In this document: piece after piece, positions 36,893 to 45,878 of the stretch | How positions within the stretch are numbered: the stretch's first letter is position 1 | Layout: every line of letters begins with the position of its first letter | DNA from: JAUZRW01 sp034437755 | GTDB taxonomy: Bacteria; Chloroflexota; Anaerolineae; Aggregatilineales; Phototrophicaceae | Assembly (NCBI GenBank): GCA_034437755.1 | Contig: DAOTTV010000101.1 | Span: forward strand, 1-64,000 | Reading direction: 5' to 3' | Length of the DNA: 64,000 nt | Position numbers and translations under genes: made by a program | Notes under the pieces: generated by a model | Told to the model about the DNA's origin: nothing | The model's input: the letters and a program-made list of their open reading frames with translations, nothing else | Databases searched by the model: none

Positions 36893-37441
36893 ATGTGTGA
36901 ATTAGTACCGTTCGATTATCAATCTGATCTATTTTACGATGCGGTGCGGGTCTATACCCGCGTCTGGGGGCGCAACGTCGAAGATAGCATGATGTTCTTC
37001 CGCAAGTACACGCGCCTGCCACACTTCCACGGCGTGGTGGCACAAGTGCGCGATCATGTCATCGGCATGGCGTTCGGCACGGCATCGCGCAAGGGGCAAT
37101 GGTGGCACGATAAAGTCGCGGCTTATGTCGGGCGCACGCATCCAGCATTACAACAAGCATGGGTGTTGACCGAACTCGCCGTGTTGCCCTCTTATCAGGA
37201 TCGCGGGATTGGCTCGCGCTTGCTGGCATACATCACGCAGGCGCACCCGCTGCCGCACCTCCTGCTCTCGACGCAGGTCGCCAACGTCGGGGCGCGGCGC
37301 TTTTACGAGCGACACGGTTGGTATTACCTGCATCGGGGCTTTGCGTTTCAGGACGGGCATGAGCCATACGTCATCATGGCGCACACACGTCCCACTGCCG
37401 ATGATAATGACAGACATCCACCCACCCAGCAGACAGAATGA
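36893..37441 (+). CDS. GNAT-family N-acetyltransferase
   Basis: A 182-aa acetyltransferase. WVLTELAVLPSYQDRGIGSRLL (about 85-106) is the acetyl-CoA-binding motif A (Q/R-x-x-G-x-G/A). NVGARRFYERHGW is motif B. The substrate is not predictable. The next gene starts 10 bp later in the same direction, so the two are probably one operon. Confidence 0.88.
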   Translation: MCELVPFDYQSDLFYDAVRVYTRVWGRNVEDSMMFFRKYTRLPHFHGVVAQVRDHVIGMAFGTASRKGQWWHDKVAAYVGRTHPALQQAWVLTELAVLPSYQDRGIGSRLLAYITQAHPLPHLLLSTQVANVGARRFYERHGWYYLHRGFAFQDGHEPYVIMAHTRPTADDNDRHPPTQQTE

Positions 37442-37451
37442 GCGCAGATTT

Positions 37452-38159
37452 ATGGCCATGAACGAATCAGCCCGCCACGTGAACTTACTCCACGCCTTCG
37501 ACCAGCCCCGTTGCCCAATTTGTACGATGGTCAAGCGCGATATGCAACAGGACATGGACACGCTGATGCTCGAACGCATCAACAAAGTTGAGACGCATTA
37601 TCAGTTTCGGGCGGGGCGTGGCTTGTGTAACGCGCACGCGTGGCAGATTAAAACGGCGAAGGGCGGGTCGATGGGCATCGCGGTTATGTACGACTCGACT
37701 CTGTTGCAATTGTTGAAAGATGCCGAGCAATGGGACAGTGGCGGCGGTGGCTTATTCTCGCGGCAGAGCGCAGGCGAGCGCGCCGCCACCCAATTAGAGC
37801 CAAGCGGCGCATGCCTGCTCTGCGCGAGTATGAATCACAGTGAACGCGCCTACGTCGCCATCGTCGCGCAAAATCTGCATGACGATCATCTACACGCGGC
37901 GTACACGGCATCGCGGGGCGGGGTCTGCTTGCCACATGGGCGCATGGTCTTGCAAGAGCTAGCGACCAAGCCCAACGTGCGCGCCTTCCTCAGCTTGCAA
38001 GTCCCCAAATGGCGCGCCCTACAAGCTGACCTGCAACTGTTCATCCAGAAGAACGAAGACAACATCCCCCAGCATGAAATGGGCGCAGAAGGCGATAGTT
38101 GGCAACGAGCGATCGCTTATCTCAGCGGTGATGAAACCGTATTCGGCTATCGACGTTGA
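37452..38159 (+). CDS. DUF6062-family Cys/His-rich protein
   Basis: A 235-aa soluble protein. Two repeated metal-binding-like halves: CPICTMVKRDM then GLCNAHAWQI, and CLLCASMNHSERA then CLPHGRMVL, each a C-x2-C plus C-x2-H set. This pattern fits DUF6062 proteins common in Chloroflexota and Firmicutes. A longer open frame to 37209 only reads through the GNAT gene; ATG 37452 is the sensible start. The function is unknown; metal or redox sensing is possible. Confidence 0.8.
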   Translation: MAMNESARHVNLLHAFDQPRCPICTMVKRDMQQDMDTLMLERINKVETHYQFRAGRGLCNAHAWQIKTAKGGSMGIAVMYDSTLLQLLKDAEQWDSGGGGLFSRQSAGERAATQLEPSGACLLCASMNHSERAYVAIVAQNLHDDHLHAAYTASRGGVCLPHGRMVLQELATKPNVRAFLSLQVPKWRALQADLQLFIQKNEDNIPQHEMGAEGDSWQRAIAYLSGDETVFGYRR

Positions 38160-38169
38160 GGACGCGCCC

Positions 38170-38913
38170 TCAGCGCAGGTGACACGCCCCCACCAGCCCA
38201 AAATGATCGGACGGATAGAGCGTCGCGTCGGCGGGGTGTGGTTGATCGCCGATCACACGGCAGGCGGTAATCTGCCAGTGTGCCGTGCAGAAGATGTAAT
38301 CAATCGCACGCGGTTTCAACACCTTGTCCGTCCGCAAAGGAGTCGGGAAGGTCTGCGCGGGTTCGCGCCCTTGTACGGTTTCGTGCGCCGATCGTAGCCC
38401 GTGATCGTGCTTGGCATGTTGGATCGTCACGCTAGCGGGGCGGGCGTTCATATCACCGACGAGTATGTAAGGACGGTGCGCCTGTGCCAGCCAATCGAGC
38501 AAGTAGCGCATCTGTGGCAGACGGATGGTCTCATCGCGGTAGGGCTTATGGTGCAGATGGGTGTTAGCGACCAGCACTTCGCGCCCGTCTAACGCGAACA
38601 ATAATCGCTGTGCCGTGCGGAAGCCCTGCGGTAATTCGATGCGTTCATGGGCAATCGCTGGCACGCGGGCGAGGATCGCGTTGGCGAGGATGTGCGGCGT
38701 GAACCAGTCTTTGCACAGATGCACCGTATAGCGCGATTGCGGGTCGCGCTGATTGAGCGTATCAGCGATCAGTTGCGCCTGCTGAATCTTGATCCGCACT
38801 TCTTGCAGGGCGATGACATCGGCATCAGCCGCATGAAGCGTATCGACCACCAGCGGGAAGCGTTCGTCCCAGCGATCGGAGTCTGCGCGTAGGTTAAGCG
38901 TGGCGATTTTCAT
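38170..38913 (-). CDS. Endonuclease/exonuclease/phosphatase-family protein
   Basis: A 247-aa soluble EEP-fold phosphodiesterase. Motifs run in order: TLNLRADSDRW (N), ALQEVRIKI (metal E), ANTHLHHKPY (catalytic H), ILVGDMNARP (D-x-N) and PSDHFGLVGAC (terminal D-H). All catalytic positions are intact. Its ATG overlaps the modB stop (ATGA), so it is coupled to the molybdate genes. A functional link is not obvious. Confidence 0.9.
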   Translation of the reverse strand: MKIATLNLRADSDRWDERFPLVVDTLHAADADVIALQEVRIKIQQAQLIADTLNQRDPQSRYTVHLCKDWFTPHILANAILARVPAIAHERIELPQGFRTAQRLLFALDGREVLVANTHLHHKPYRDETIRLPQMRYLLDWLAQAHRPYILVGDMNARPASVTIQHAKHDHGLRSAHETVQGREPAQTFPTPLRTDKVLKPRAIDYIFCTAHWQITACRVIGDQPHPADATLYPSDHFGLVGACHLR

Positions 38914-39713
38914 ACGTCGGCGCTTTTCAACAACCATTGGTTAATCATCAGCGCGAAGAGCGCCGTAGCGATCAAAATGACACCCGTCCAGATTGCCGCG
39001 TTGATGTCACGCTCGAACACGGCATACACCAACAGCGGCATCGTCTGCGTGCGTCCCTGTATACTGCCAGCGAAGAGAATCGTCGCGCCGAACTCGCCCA
39101 CAGCCCGCGCCCAGCTGAGAACTAGCCCTGACGACAGATTGCGAAGCGATAGCGGTAAGGTCACACGCCAGAACACAAGCCAATCGCTCGCGCCATCGAC
39201 GCGCGCGGCATCTTCTAACTCATCAGAGACGCTGGAAAAGCCGATTTGCGCGGCACGAATATAGAAGGGCGCACTGACAAAAATCTGCGCGATGATCACA
39301 GCCAGCGATGTGAACGGTACAGTCACACCGATGCTCGCGAGCGCGTCACCCAACATACCGCGCCGTCCGAAGGTCAACAACAGGGCGAGACCGGCGACCG
39401 CCGGCGGCATCACAATCGGCAATTCAACCATCATGTTCACCAATCGCTTGCCGGCGAACTGCCAGCGCGACAACACGTATGCCAGCGGTGTACCCAGCGC
39501 GACGATCACCAGCACGCTGATTGCCGTCGTACGTAAGCTGAGCCAGATCGCCGTCGAGAGCGTGCCTGCCGTCGGTAAATCCTGCCAACCCCCGACCAGC
39601 AAGGCCCGCCCGATCAACACAGCAATCGGCAAGCCCAACAGAGCGAACATCACCGTGCTGACTAGCCCGAGGAGCGCTGTCCGCCACTTAAGCACAGGGA
39701 TCGCTTGGGTCAT
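38910..39713 (-). CDS. modB: Molybdate ABC transporter permease
   Basis: A 267-aa inner-membrane permease with five to six helices. The EAA loop that docks the ATPase is EDAARVDGASDWLVFWRVTLPLS (about residues 175-197). VELPIVMPPAVAGLALLL is typical of ModB. The start is uncertain: ATG 39713 or 39740, both inside the modA end and without a clear ribosome site, implying coupling to modA. No modC ATPase gene is next to it in the window. Confidence 0.88.
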   Translation of the reverse strand: MTQAIPVLKWRTALLGLVSTVMFALLGLPIAVLIGRALLVGGWQDLPTAGTLSTAIWLSLRTTAISVLVIVALGTPLAYVLSRWQFAGKRLVNMMVELPIVMPPAVAGLALLLTFGRRGMLGDALASIGVTVPFTSLAVIIAQIFVSAPFYIRAAQIGFSSVSDELEDAARVDGASDWLVFWRVTLPLSLRNLSSGLVLSWARAVGEFGATILFAGSIQGRTQTMPLLVYAVFERDINAAIWTGVILIATALFALMINQWLLKSADV

Positions 39714-40566
39714 GAGCGGCGGGCGTTGGCGTGATGTCATCGGGGGTCGCGGTACTTTCTGTATCTGTGGCTTGGTTAGATTCAGGCTGGCAGAAGCCCC
39801 ACGTTCGCAAAATCGCCTGTCCTTCATCGGATAACACGTAATCGATGAAGGCTTGTGCGGGGGGGGTCTGGTCGTCTAAAGTGGCGATCGGGTAGCGTGC
39901 AATCGGGCTGGTCGTCGGCGGCAAAGCGATCACGCGCACAGCATCCATTATATCAGGCGTGATGTCGGTCTGATAGACGAACGCGGCATCCGCCTCCCCC
40001 AGTACCACCCGCACCGCTACCTGTCGGACGTTGGTCTCTTCGCTGACGACATTGCTGAGAACCGCGTGAGCATAATCATTTTGATAATGATTGGTCAGCG
40101 TGTGTAGTAAAATATCTGTATACTCACGTATAGGAACGGTTGGATTCGCCATCACTACCAGTGTATCGGGTCGGGCGACATCAACGGCTGTTTCGATTTG
40201 TGCCGGGTTCTCGTCCGGCACGATCAACACGAGGCGATTATGGGCAAAAACACTGACCGCGGCTGGCTGGATGATGTCTGCCATCACCAGACGTTGCACC
40301 TGTAGCTCGTTGGCACTGGCGAAAATATCCGCCGGTGCGCCCTGTTCAATTTGTGTCGCTAAGGTCGATGAACCGGCGAAATTCAGCGTAATATCGACCT
40401 CACGCGTGGCGCTATACGCCTCCGCAAGATCAGTGAAGGCGTTCGTCAGCGAGGAAGCGGCAAAGATCAGCAAAGATTCGCGTTGGCTCTGTACCACTAG
40501 CGGCACGATCAACAAGATCAGCAGTGGCACCCATAAGAGCCAACGGCGATAACGGTTAGATAGCAT
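39688..40566 (-). CDS. modA: Molybdate-binding protein
   Basis: A 292-aa extracytoplasmic solute-binding protein. An N-terminal membrane helix (about 9-26) anchors it. LLIFAASSLTNAFTDLAEAY is the ModA oxyanion-binding start. GSSTLATQIEQGAPADIFASA and VLGEADAAFVYQTD are family signatures. A 35-residue Thr/Asp/Pro tail (after FCQPES) is not part of the fold. It is the first gene of a modA-modB-EEP unit. Tungstate is an alternative ligand. Confidence 0.92.
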   Translation of the reverse strand: MLSNRYRRWLLWVPLLILLIVPLVVQSQRESLLIFAASSLTNAFTDLAEAYSATREVDITLNFAGSSTLATQIEQGAPADIFASANELQVQRLVMADIIQPAAVSVFAHNRLVLIVPDENPAQIETAVDVARPDTLVVMANPTVPIREYTDILLHTLTNHYQNDYAHAVLSNVVSEETNVRQVAVRVVLGEADAAFVYQTDITPDIMDAVRVIALPPTTSPIARYPIATLDDQTPPAQAFIDYVLSDEGQAILRTWGFCQPESNQATDTESTATPDDITPTPAAHDPSDPCA

Positions 40567-40647
40567 GATGTCCCTTTGTGACGTGATGATTGATGGTATA
40601 TTAACAAACCTTGATTATGCATATATGAGAGATAGCGTAGGTTTACA

Positions 40648-41013
40648 GTGAATGAGACGATTTTAGTGATCGACGATGATGAAATGAATCGGGAAGTTCT
40701 GGAAGCATTTCTATCATTGGAAAATTACGAGGTGCTAACCGCCCACAACGCCAAGATCGGTCTAGAGCAGGCGGATGCCCACGCACCGGATCTGATTATT
40801 CTCGATGTCAGACTGCCCGACCGAAGCGGTTATGAGGTCTGTCGCCAGTTAAAGCAGGGCGATCGTACACGCCACATCCCGATCATGATGATCACCGGCT
40901 ATGATCTAGAAGACGAAGCTAGCAATCTCAAGCAGGCGGGGGCAGATGATTTCCTCGCCCGCCCGTTTGAAGCCGAGAATCTCTTGCAACACGTCAAAAG
41001 CTTGCTGGGCTGA
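40648..41013 (+). CDS. Stand-alone response-regulator receiver domain
   Basis: A 121-aa CheY-like domain without an output domain. Acidic pocket D9-D11, phospho-acceptor D53 (IILDVRLPD) and switch T83 (MMITGYD) are present. The conserved lysine of the K-P-F motif is arginine (R105 in FLARPFEAE). The start codon is GTG at 40648; a weak purine-rich site precedes it. No kinase is adjacent. Confidence 0.9.
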   Translation: MNETILVIDDDEMNREVLEAFLSLENYEVLTAHNAKIGLEQADAHAPDLIILDVRLPDRSGYEVCRQLKQGDRTRHIPIMMITGYDLEDEASNLKQAGADDFLARPFEAENLLQHVKSLLG

Positions 41014-41104
41014 TGTATAAACGACGATACTCCACCGTCTCTAGTATACGCTCGCATCAGGCGATAAGATAACAGAGCATTGAGAGACGGAGGCAATATG
41101 ACCT

Positions 41105-41794
41105 ATGGGGTATCGCTCACGACATAATCAATCCGGCGCGCCGAACTGGTTTATCTTCTTATTAGGCATCGCGCTGATCTTCAGCATTTATTACTTGTGG
41201 AACAGCCTGCGCGATTATCTGCGGACCGGTGGCTTAAGCGTGGCACAGGCGACGCAAATAGCACGCGTCGAGCGCACAGCGACGCAAGAACGCCGTATTC
41301 TACTAGAGACCGAATTGCCCACCGCACGCCCCACATCGACCCCGCGCCCGCCCTGTCGTGATTTTGAAGTAGTGGTCACCAGTGGTATCATGCGGCAGGC
41401 GGCCTCGACAGCATCCAACTACTTACAGACGCTCGAACGCGGGGCACAGGTTTGCGTGCTGGCTTCAGAAGAAGCGGGGGATGGTTATATGTGGTATCTG
41501 ATCGACCGCGACCCGATCACGCGCCGGATCGAAATCGGCTACATGCGCGAAGACCTGATTCGCGCGCTGAACCCGACCCCAACCGCATCGAATACGCCGC
41601 TACCGTTCCCATCGGTGACCGCAACGCCCAGCCAAACGCCCGCCAACGCGCCCGATCGCTTGACGATCAACACGCCACGACCAGCACGCACGCTGACGAA
41701 CACCCCCACCACGCCGAGCCTTACGCCGACCGCATCGCCCACGCCGACTGGGCCGGGGGTCGAGCTTTATAGATCGTGTGTCTCGCGGATATGA
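41105..41794 (+). CDS. Membrane-anchored SH3-like protein with a Thr/Pro tail
   Basis: A 229-aa protein. A helix at about 15-32, a helical spacer, a Thr/Pro linker (PTARPTSTPRPP), an SH3-like domain (about 83-145, VVVTSGIMRQAASTASNYLQTL then GAQVCVLA) and a long Pro/Thr tail. The external domain resembles the C-terminal part of the TIR-like protein at 12682-13920. GGAGG at 41089-41093 is 4 nt from a 9-codon ORF (41098-41127) and 11 nt from this ATG. The end overlaps the convergent phosphatase gene by 28 bp. Confidence 0.75.
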   Translation: MGYRSRHNQSGAPNWFIFLLGIALIFSIYYLWNSLRDYLRTGGLSVAQATQIARVERTATQERRILLETELPTARPTSTPRPPCRDFEVVVTSGIMRQAASTASNYLQTLERGAQVCVLASEEAGDGYMWYLIDRDPITRRIEIGYMREDLIRALNPTPTASNTPLPFPSVTATPSQTPANAPDRLTINTPRPARTLTNTPTTPSLTPTASPTPTGPGVELYRSCVSRI

Positions 41795-42243
41795 TCGAGC
41801 AGGGCGCGACTGCCTTTGGTCACAAGATCGTACACGGTATCGAACTTGCCATCATAATACGGGTCGGGCACTTCGCGCACGTCGGTTAAGCCGGCTTGGT
41901 TGGCATAATCGAGGAATAAGCGCACATCGACGGTGCTATCATCGGGCATGTGTGGGGTAATCTTGCTGAGGTTCGAGGCATCCATCGCCAGCACATAATC
42001 GAAGTCGTGCATATCACGCCGCCGGAACTGGCGTGCGCGTCCGTCATAGTCGATACCCTTGCGCTGGAGGACATCCAGCGTGCCCCGATGGGCGGTCTCG
42101 CCGGCGTGCCAGCTCCCCGTCCCCGCTGAGTCGATCATGATGTCAGCACTCAGACCAGCGTCATCCACCAGCGAGCGAAAGACGCCTTCCGCCATTGGCG
42201 AGCGGCAAATATTCCCCAGACACACAAATAAGACTTTAATCAT
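41767..42243 (-). CDS. Low-molecular-weight protein-tyrosine phosphatase
   Basis: A 158-aa cytoplasmic phosphatase. The P-loop C-x5-R-S is FVCLGNICRSP at the start, and the general acid is in the VPDPYYDG motif (D-P-Y-Y). Bacterial relatives act on tyrosine-phosphorylated exopolysaccharide kinases or on low-molecular-weight phosphoarginine-type substrates. No kinase partner is adjacent. The 3' end overlaps the SH3-like gene by 28 bp. Confidence 0.95.
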   Translation of the reverse strand: MIKVLFVCLGNICRSPMAEGVFRSLVDDAGLSADIMIDSAGTGSWHAGETAHRGTLDVLQRKGIDYDGRARQFRRRDMHDFDYVLAMDASNLSKITPHMPDDSTVDVRLFLDYANQAGLTDVREVPDPYYDGKFDTVYDLVTKGSRALLDHIRETHDL

Positions 42244-42341
42244 GATTTGCTGTTCTCCTGTCGTGCTTGTCCGTATTATTCATACCCGCCTACCGCGTTG
42301 ATCGGGCAGAGTCGGGCTTGTTCAGCAACAGGATAACACAA

Positions 42342-42368
42342 ACAGGATGACACTATCCGTCATCCTGT
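42342..42368 (-). terminator. Hairpin after the STAS-like gene
   Basis: ACAGGATGAC and GTCATCCTGT form a perfect 10-bp stem with a 7-nt loop. On the minus strand TTTGTGTTAT follows, a moderate U-rich tail, 40 bp after the stop codon of the 42408-42800 gene. Confidence 0.7.
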
Positions 42369-42407
42369 CGTGTAAGGTATGTGGAGGCGTAGCTGGTCAC
42401 CGCGCAA

Positions 42408-42800
42408 TTAGAGCGCGAAGGGAATACTGCTATCTTTCTTGACAAGGGTCGCCATCGCCTCTTCATAGGTATCGACCACGCGATAACGCATCCGCATCAT
42501 ACGCGTGACGGAGCCTCTCAGGTTTTGTTTGATTGTATCTTCAGCGCCATAGATGACCATCCAGCCCATATTATCCTCGAAAAAGAGCGGGATCATAGCG
42601 GATGAGAGCATCATCGCGAGGTTCGGGTCATTTTGCGTCTGGCTCATATCAAGTAAAATGTGCGTTTGGTTTGTGCTACTATCCTGTAACATCTGGTTGA
42701 TTCGGGTGGTAGCATCGTTGAGTGCAACCATGTTCAACTGCGTGTCGAACGCCCATCGAATAATCCGATTTTGCAGTTCCCAACTCAGTTGGTGTGTCAT
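42408..42800 (-). CDS. STAS/SpoIIAA-like small protein, paralogue
   Basis: A 130-aa soluble protein with the same strand-helix order as the protein at 27229-27639: NRIIRWAFDTQLNMVALNDATTRIN, HILLDMSQTQNDP, then WMVIYGAEDTIKQNL. It is transcribed alone with its own terminator. The role is unknown. A family of small STAS-like proteins expanded in this genome is the likely explanation. Confidence 0.68.
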   Translation of the reverse strand: MTHQLSWELQNRIIRWAFDTQLNMVALNDATTRINQMLQDSSTNQTHILLDMSQTQNDPNLAMMLSSAMIPLFFEDNMGWMVIYGAEDTIKQNLRGSVTRMMRMRYRVVDTYEEAMATLVKKDSSIPFAL

Positions 42801-43062
42801 GGTGAATAATCCTATCTAATAATCTATCCATGTGGCTACAATACTTTAAGTATACTGAATTTTCCTCAGTAAAAGTCATAAAGATTTGTAAAAAGTTAAG
42901 GCTGTATTGTTATCACGCAATATCACGCTTGCCAGCGGACAGGCGATCTATCACTTTGCACGGGTGACCTTCTGCCTACAGTTACGGCGCTGTATTCACT
43001 CTTAACGTTCGCATGTTACAATGCACGTCGGTGAATGAAAGATACAAACATTAAGGACAACT

Positions 43063-45786
43063 ATGGCAGAAAATGGCGCACGGACGCGGACTCCTTCGCT
43101 CGATAAAATCTTCAAACCGACCAACGTCGCAGTCATCGGCGCGACTGAAAAAGAAGGCAGTGTCGGACGTACGATCCTCAAGAACTTGATTACCAATCCT
43201 TTCGGGGGCACGATTTTTCCGGTCAATCCTAAGCGACCGAACGTCCTCGGCATCCAAGCCTATAAATCTATTCGCGATATTTCAGTGCCGATTAATCTGG
43301 CAGTGATCGTCACACCGGCGAAGATTGTGCCGACTGTGGTACAAGAGTGTGTCGATGAAGGCGTTGAAGGCTGTATCATCATTTCGGCAGGCTTCAAAGA
43401 AATTGGCGAAGAAGGTGCACAGCTCGAGCAAGAAATCCTCGACATTGCACGCGGCAAGATGCGTATCATCGGGCCTAACTGTCTCGGCGTGATGTTGCCG
43501 CTCCACGGCATGAACGCGACCTTCGCCGGCGGGATGGCAAACCCGGGCAACGTCGCGTTCATCAGCCAATCCGGCGCGATTTGCACCGCCGTCCTCGATT
43601 GGAGCTACGAAGAGAACGTCGGCTTCAGCGCATTTATTTCGATCGGCTCGATGCTCGATGTCGATTGGGGCGATTTGATTTACTACCTCGGCGATGACCC
43701 GCGCACCCAGAGCATCGTGATTTACATGGAATCAGTCGGCGATGATGCGCGGTCGTTTTTATCTGCCGCGCGCGAAGTCGCCCTGAAGAAGCCGATCATC
43801 GTCATCAAAGCCGGACGCACCGCCCAAGCCGCCGCCGCCGCCGCATCCCACACCGGATCGCTGACGGGCAGTGACGAAGTGCTGGATGCCGCCTTCCGGC
43901 GGTCGGGCATTTTGCGCGTCGATCGCATTGAAGATGTCTTCTACATGGCTGAAATTCTGGCGAAGCAACCGCGTCCGAAGGACAACCGCCTGACGATTGT
44001 CACCAATGCGGGCGGGCCCGGTGTGCTGGCAACCGACGCGCTCATCACGGGTGGTGGTCGCCTGACCGAAATCAGCGATGAGACGATGGACGAACTGAAC
44101 AGCTTCTTGCCCAGCGCATGGAGCCACAACAACCCGATTGATATTCTGGGGGATGCACAACCAGAAGTCTACGCCAAGACGCTGGAAATCGCAGCGCGTG
44201 ACCCCAACAGCGACGGGCTGATGGTGATCCTCACGCCGCAGGACATGACCGACCCCACCGCCACCGCCGAAGCTCTCCGCAATTACTCGCAAATCGAAGG
44301 CAAACCGGTGATCGCCAGTTGGATGGGCGGGTCGAACGTGCGCTATGGCGAGCGCATCCTCAATCGTGCTGGCATCCCGACGTATGAGTATCCGGATACG
44401 GCGGTGCGTCTGTTCAACTATATGTGGAAGTATAACTATAACCTGCGCGCGCTCTACGAAACGCCCGGCTTGCCCGAAGACTTAGATACATCGCCGCCGG
44501 ATCGCGAGATTGTCGCGGAGATCATCGCCCAAGCCCGCGCCGAAGGACGCACAATCCTGACCGAATATGAATCGAAGAAAGTACTCGGGGCGTATCAGAT
44601 TCCGATTACGCCGCAGGAAATCGCCGAAGACACCGATAGCCCCGCTGACGCAGTCGCCTGTGCTGAAGCGATGGGGTATCCCGTCGTGCTCAAGCTCAAC
44701 AGTCGCACCGTCACCCACAAGACCGATGTCGGCGGCGTGCAACTCGACCTGACCAATGCCGACGAGGTACACGCCGCGTGGCAACGCATCAAAGATGGCG
44801 TGACCCAAGCCCACAGCGCCGACGATTTCCACGGCGTATCGATCCAACCGATGGTCAAGGCAGCTGATGCTTACGAACTGATCATCGGCAGCAGTGTCGA
44901 TCCGCAGTTCGGGCCTGTGATCCTGTTCGGGTCGGGTGGGTCGCTGGTTGAGGTCTTCAAGGATCGGGCGCTAGCACTGCCGCCGCTATCGACCACGCTC
45001 GCCCGCCGCATGATGGAACAGACCAAAATCTACGAGGCGCTAAGAGGCGTGCGCGGTCGTAAATCGGTTGATATGACGGCGCTGGGCAATATGATGGTGC
45101 GCTTCAGCCAATTGGTGGTCGAACAACCGTGGATTGCTGAGTGCGACATCAACCCGCTACTCGCATCCGAGAGTCAGCTGATTGCGCTGGATGGGCGCGT
45201 GGTCTTGCATCCGGTAGATACGCCCGAAGAAGACCTGCCGCGCATGGCTATTCGTCCTTATCCGCACCAATATGAGGACGACTTCAACTCGGAACAGGAT
45301 AACGATTTCTACATTCGTCCTATTCGTCCCGAAGACGAACCGTTGATGATCCCCTTCCATGAGTCGCTCTCTGAGCGCACGGTGCAACTGCGCTACTTCA
45401 CCCCGATGAACCTGCGCCAGCGGACATCGCACGAACGGCTCTCGCGCATTGTCTTCATCGATTATGACCGCGAGATGGCACTGGTCGCCATCCATCAGAA
45501 CCCTAAGACGAACAAAGGCGAAGTGGCGGCAGTCGGTCGCTTGACCAAACTGCACACGGGCGATACAGCAGAGTTCGCGATTATCGTCAGCGATCGTTTT
45601 CAAGGACAGGGCTTAGGGCAAGAGATTCTCATGCGTTTAATCAGCATCGGGCGCGACGAAGACCTGTATTCGATCACCGGTTACATCCTACCCGAGAACA
45701 CTGGCATGTTAAATCTCGCTGAGAAGCTGGGCTTCACACAGAAGACCAACGACGAAGGCGTGATCGAAGCGACGCTGGTGTTATAA
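43063..45786 (+). CDS. ADP-forming acyl-CoA synthetase fused to a GNAT acetyltransferase
   Basis: A 907-aa fusion. CoA-binding domain (about 15-115, VAVIGATEKEGSVG), ligase domain with phospho-histidine H263 in ASHTGSLTGSD, ATP-grasp domain (about 490-710, YESKKVLGAYQIPIT and NSRTVTHKTDVGGV), and a C-terminal GNAT domain (about 745-907, IIVSDRFQGQGLGQEILM). The first three interconvert acyl-CoA plus ADP and acid plus ATP. Proteins of this layout are often Pat-type lysine acetyltransferases, so synthetase activity is uncertain. AAGGA precedes the ATG. It is convergent with citrate synthase. Confidence 0.92.
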   Translation: MAENGARTRTPSLDKIFKPTNVAVIGATEKEGSVGRTILKNLITNPFGGTIFPVNPKRPNVLGIQAYKSIRDISVPINLAVIVTPAKIVPTVVQECVDEGVEGCIIISAGFKEIGEEGAQLEQEILDIARGKMRIIGPNCLGVMLPLHGMNATFAGGMANPGNVAFISQSGAICTAVLDWSYEENVGFSAFISIGSMLDVDWGDLIYYLGDDPRTQSIVIYMESVGDDARSFLSAAREVALKKPIIVIKAGRTAQAAAAAASHTGSLTGSDEVLDAAFRRSGILRVDRIEDVFYMAEILAKQPRPKDNRLTIVTNAGGPGVLATDALITGGGRLTEISDETMDELNSFLPSAWSHNNPIDILGDAQPEVYAKTLEIAARDPNSDGLMVILTPQDMTDPTATAEALRNYSQIEGKPVIASWMGGSNVRYGERILNRAGIPTYEYPDTAVRLFNYMWKYNYNLRALYETPGLPEDLDTSPPDREIVAEIIAQARAEGRTILTEYESKKVLGAYQIPITPQEIAEDTDSPADAVACAEAMGYPVVLKLNSRTVTHKTDVGGVQLDLTNADEVHAAWQRIKDGVTQAHSADDFHGVSIQPMVKAADAYELIIGSSVDPQFGPVILFGSGGSLVEVFKDRALALPPLSTTLARRMMEQTKIYEALRGVRGRKSVDMTALGNMMVRFSQLVVEQPWIAECDINPLLASESQLIALDGRVVLHPVDTPEEDLPRMAIRPYPHQYEDDFNSEQDNDFYIRPIRPEDEPLMIPFHESLSERTVQLRYFTPMNLRQRTSHERLSRIVFIDYDREMALVAIHQNPKTNKGEVAAVGRLTKLHTGDTAEFAIIVSDRFQGQGLGQEILMRLISIGRDEDLYSITGYILPENTGMLNLAEKLGFTQKTNDEGVIEATLVL

Positions 45787-45826
45787 GAGCGATAGTCACT
45801 GCCCACCACGGGCAGCAGTGCATCAA

Positions 45827-45861
45827 AAACGGGCGTGTCACACGGTGTGACGCGCCCGTTT
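45827..45861. terminator. Strong bidirectional terminator hairpin
   Basis: A 17-bp stem with a single G-U pair (AAACGGGCG then GTCACAC, against its mirror) sits between the convergent acyl-CoA synthetase and citrate synthase genes. Its outer AAA/TTT arms give both strands a short U-tail. Confidence 0.8.
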
Positions 45862-45878
45862 GCGTATGACGTATCGGT

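Noticed and set aside
37209..37451. 5' extension of the DUF6062 frame
   Set aside because: It reads through the GNAT gene in another frame; the family begins near the ATG at 37452.
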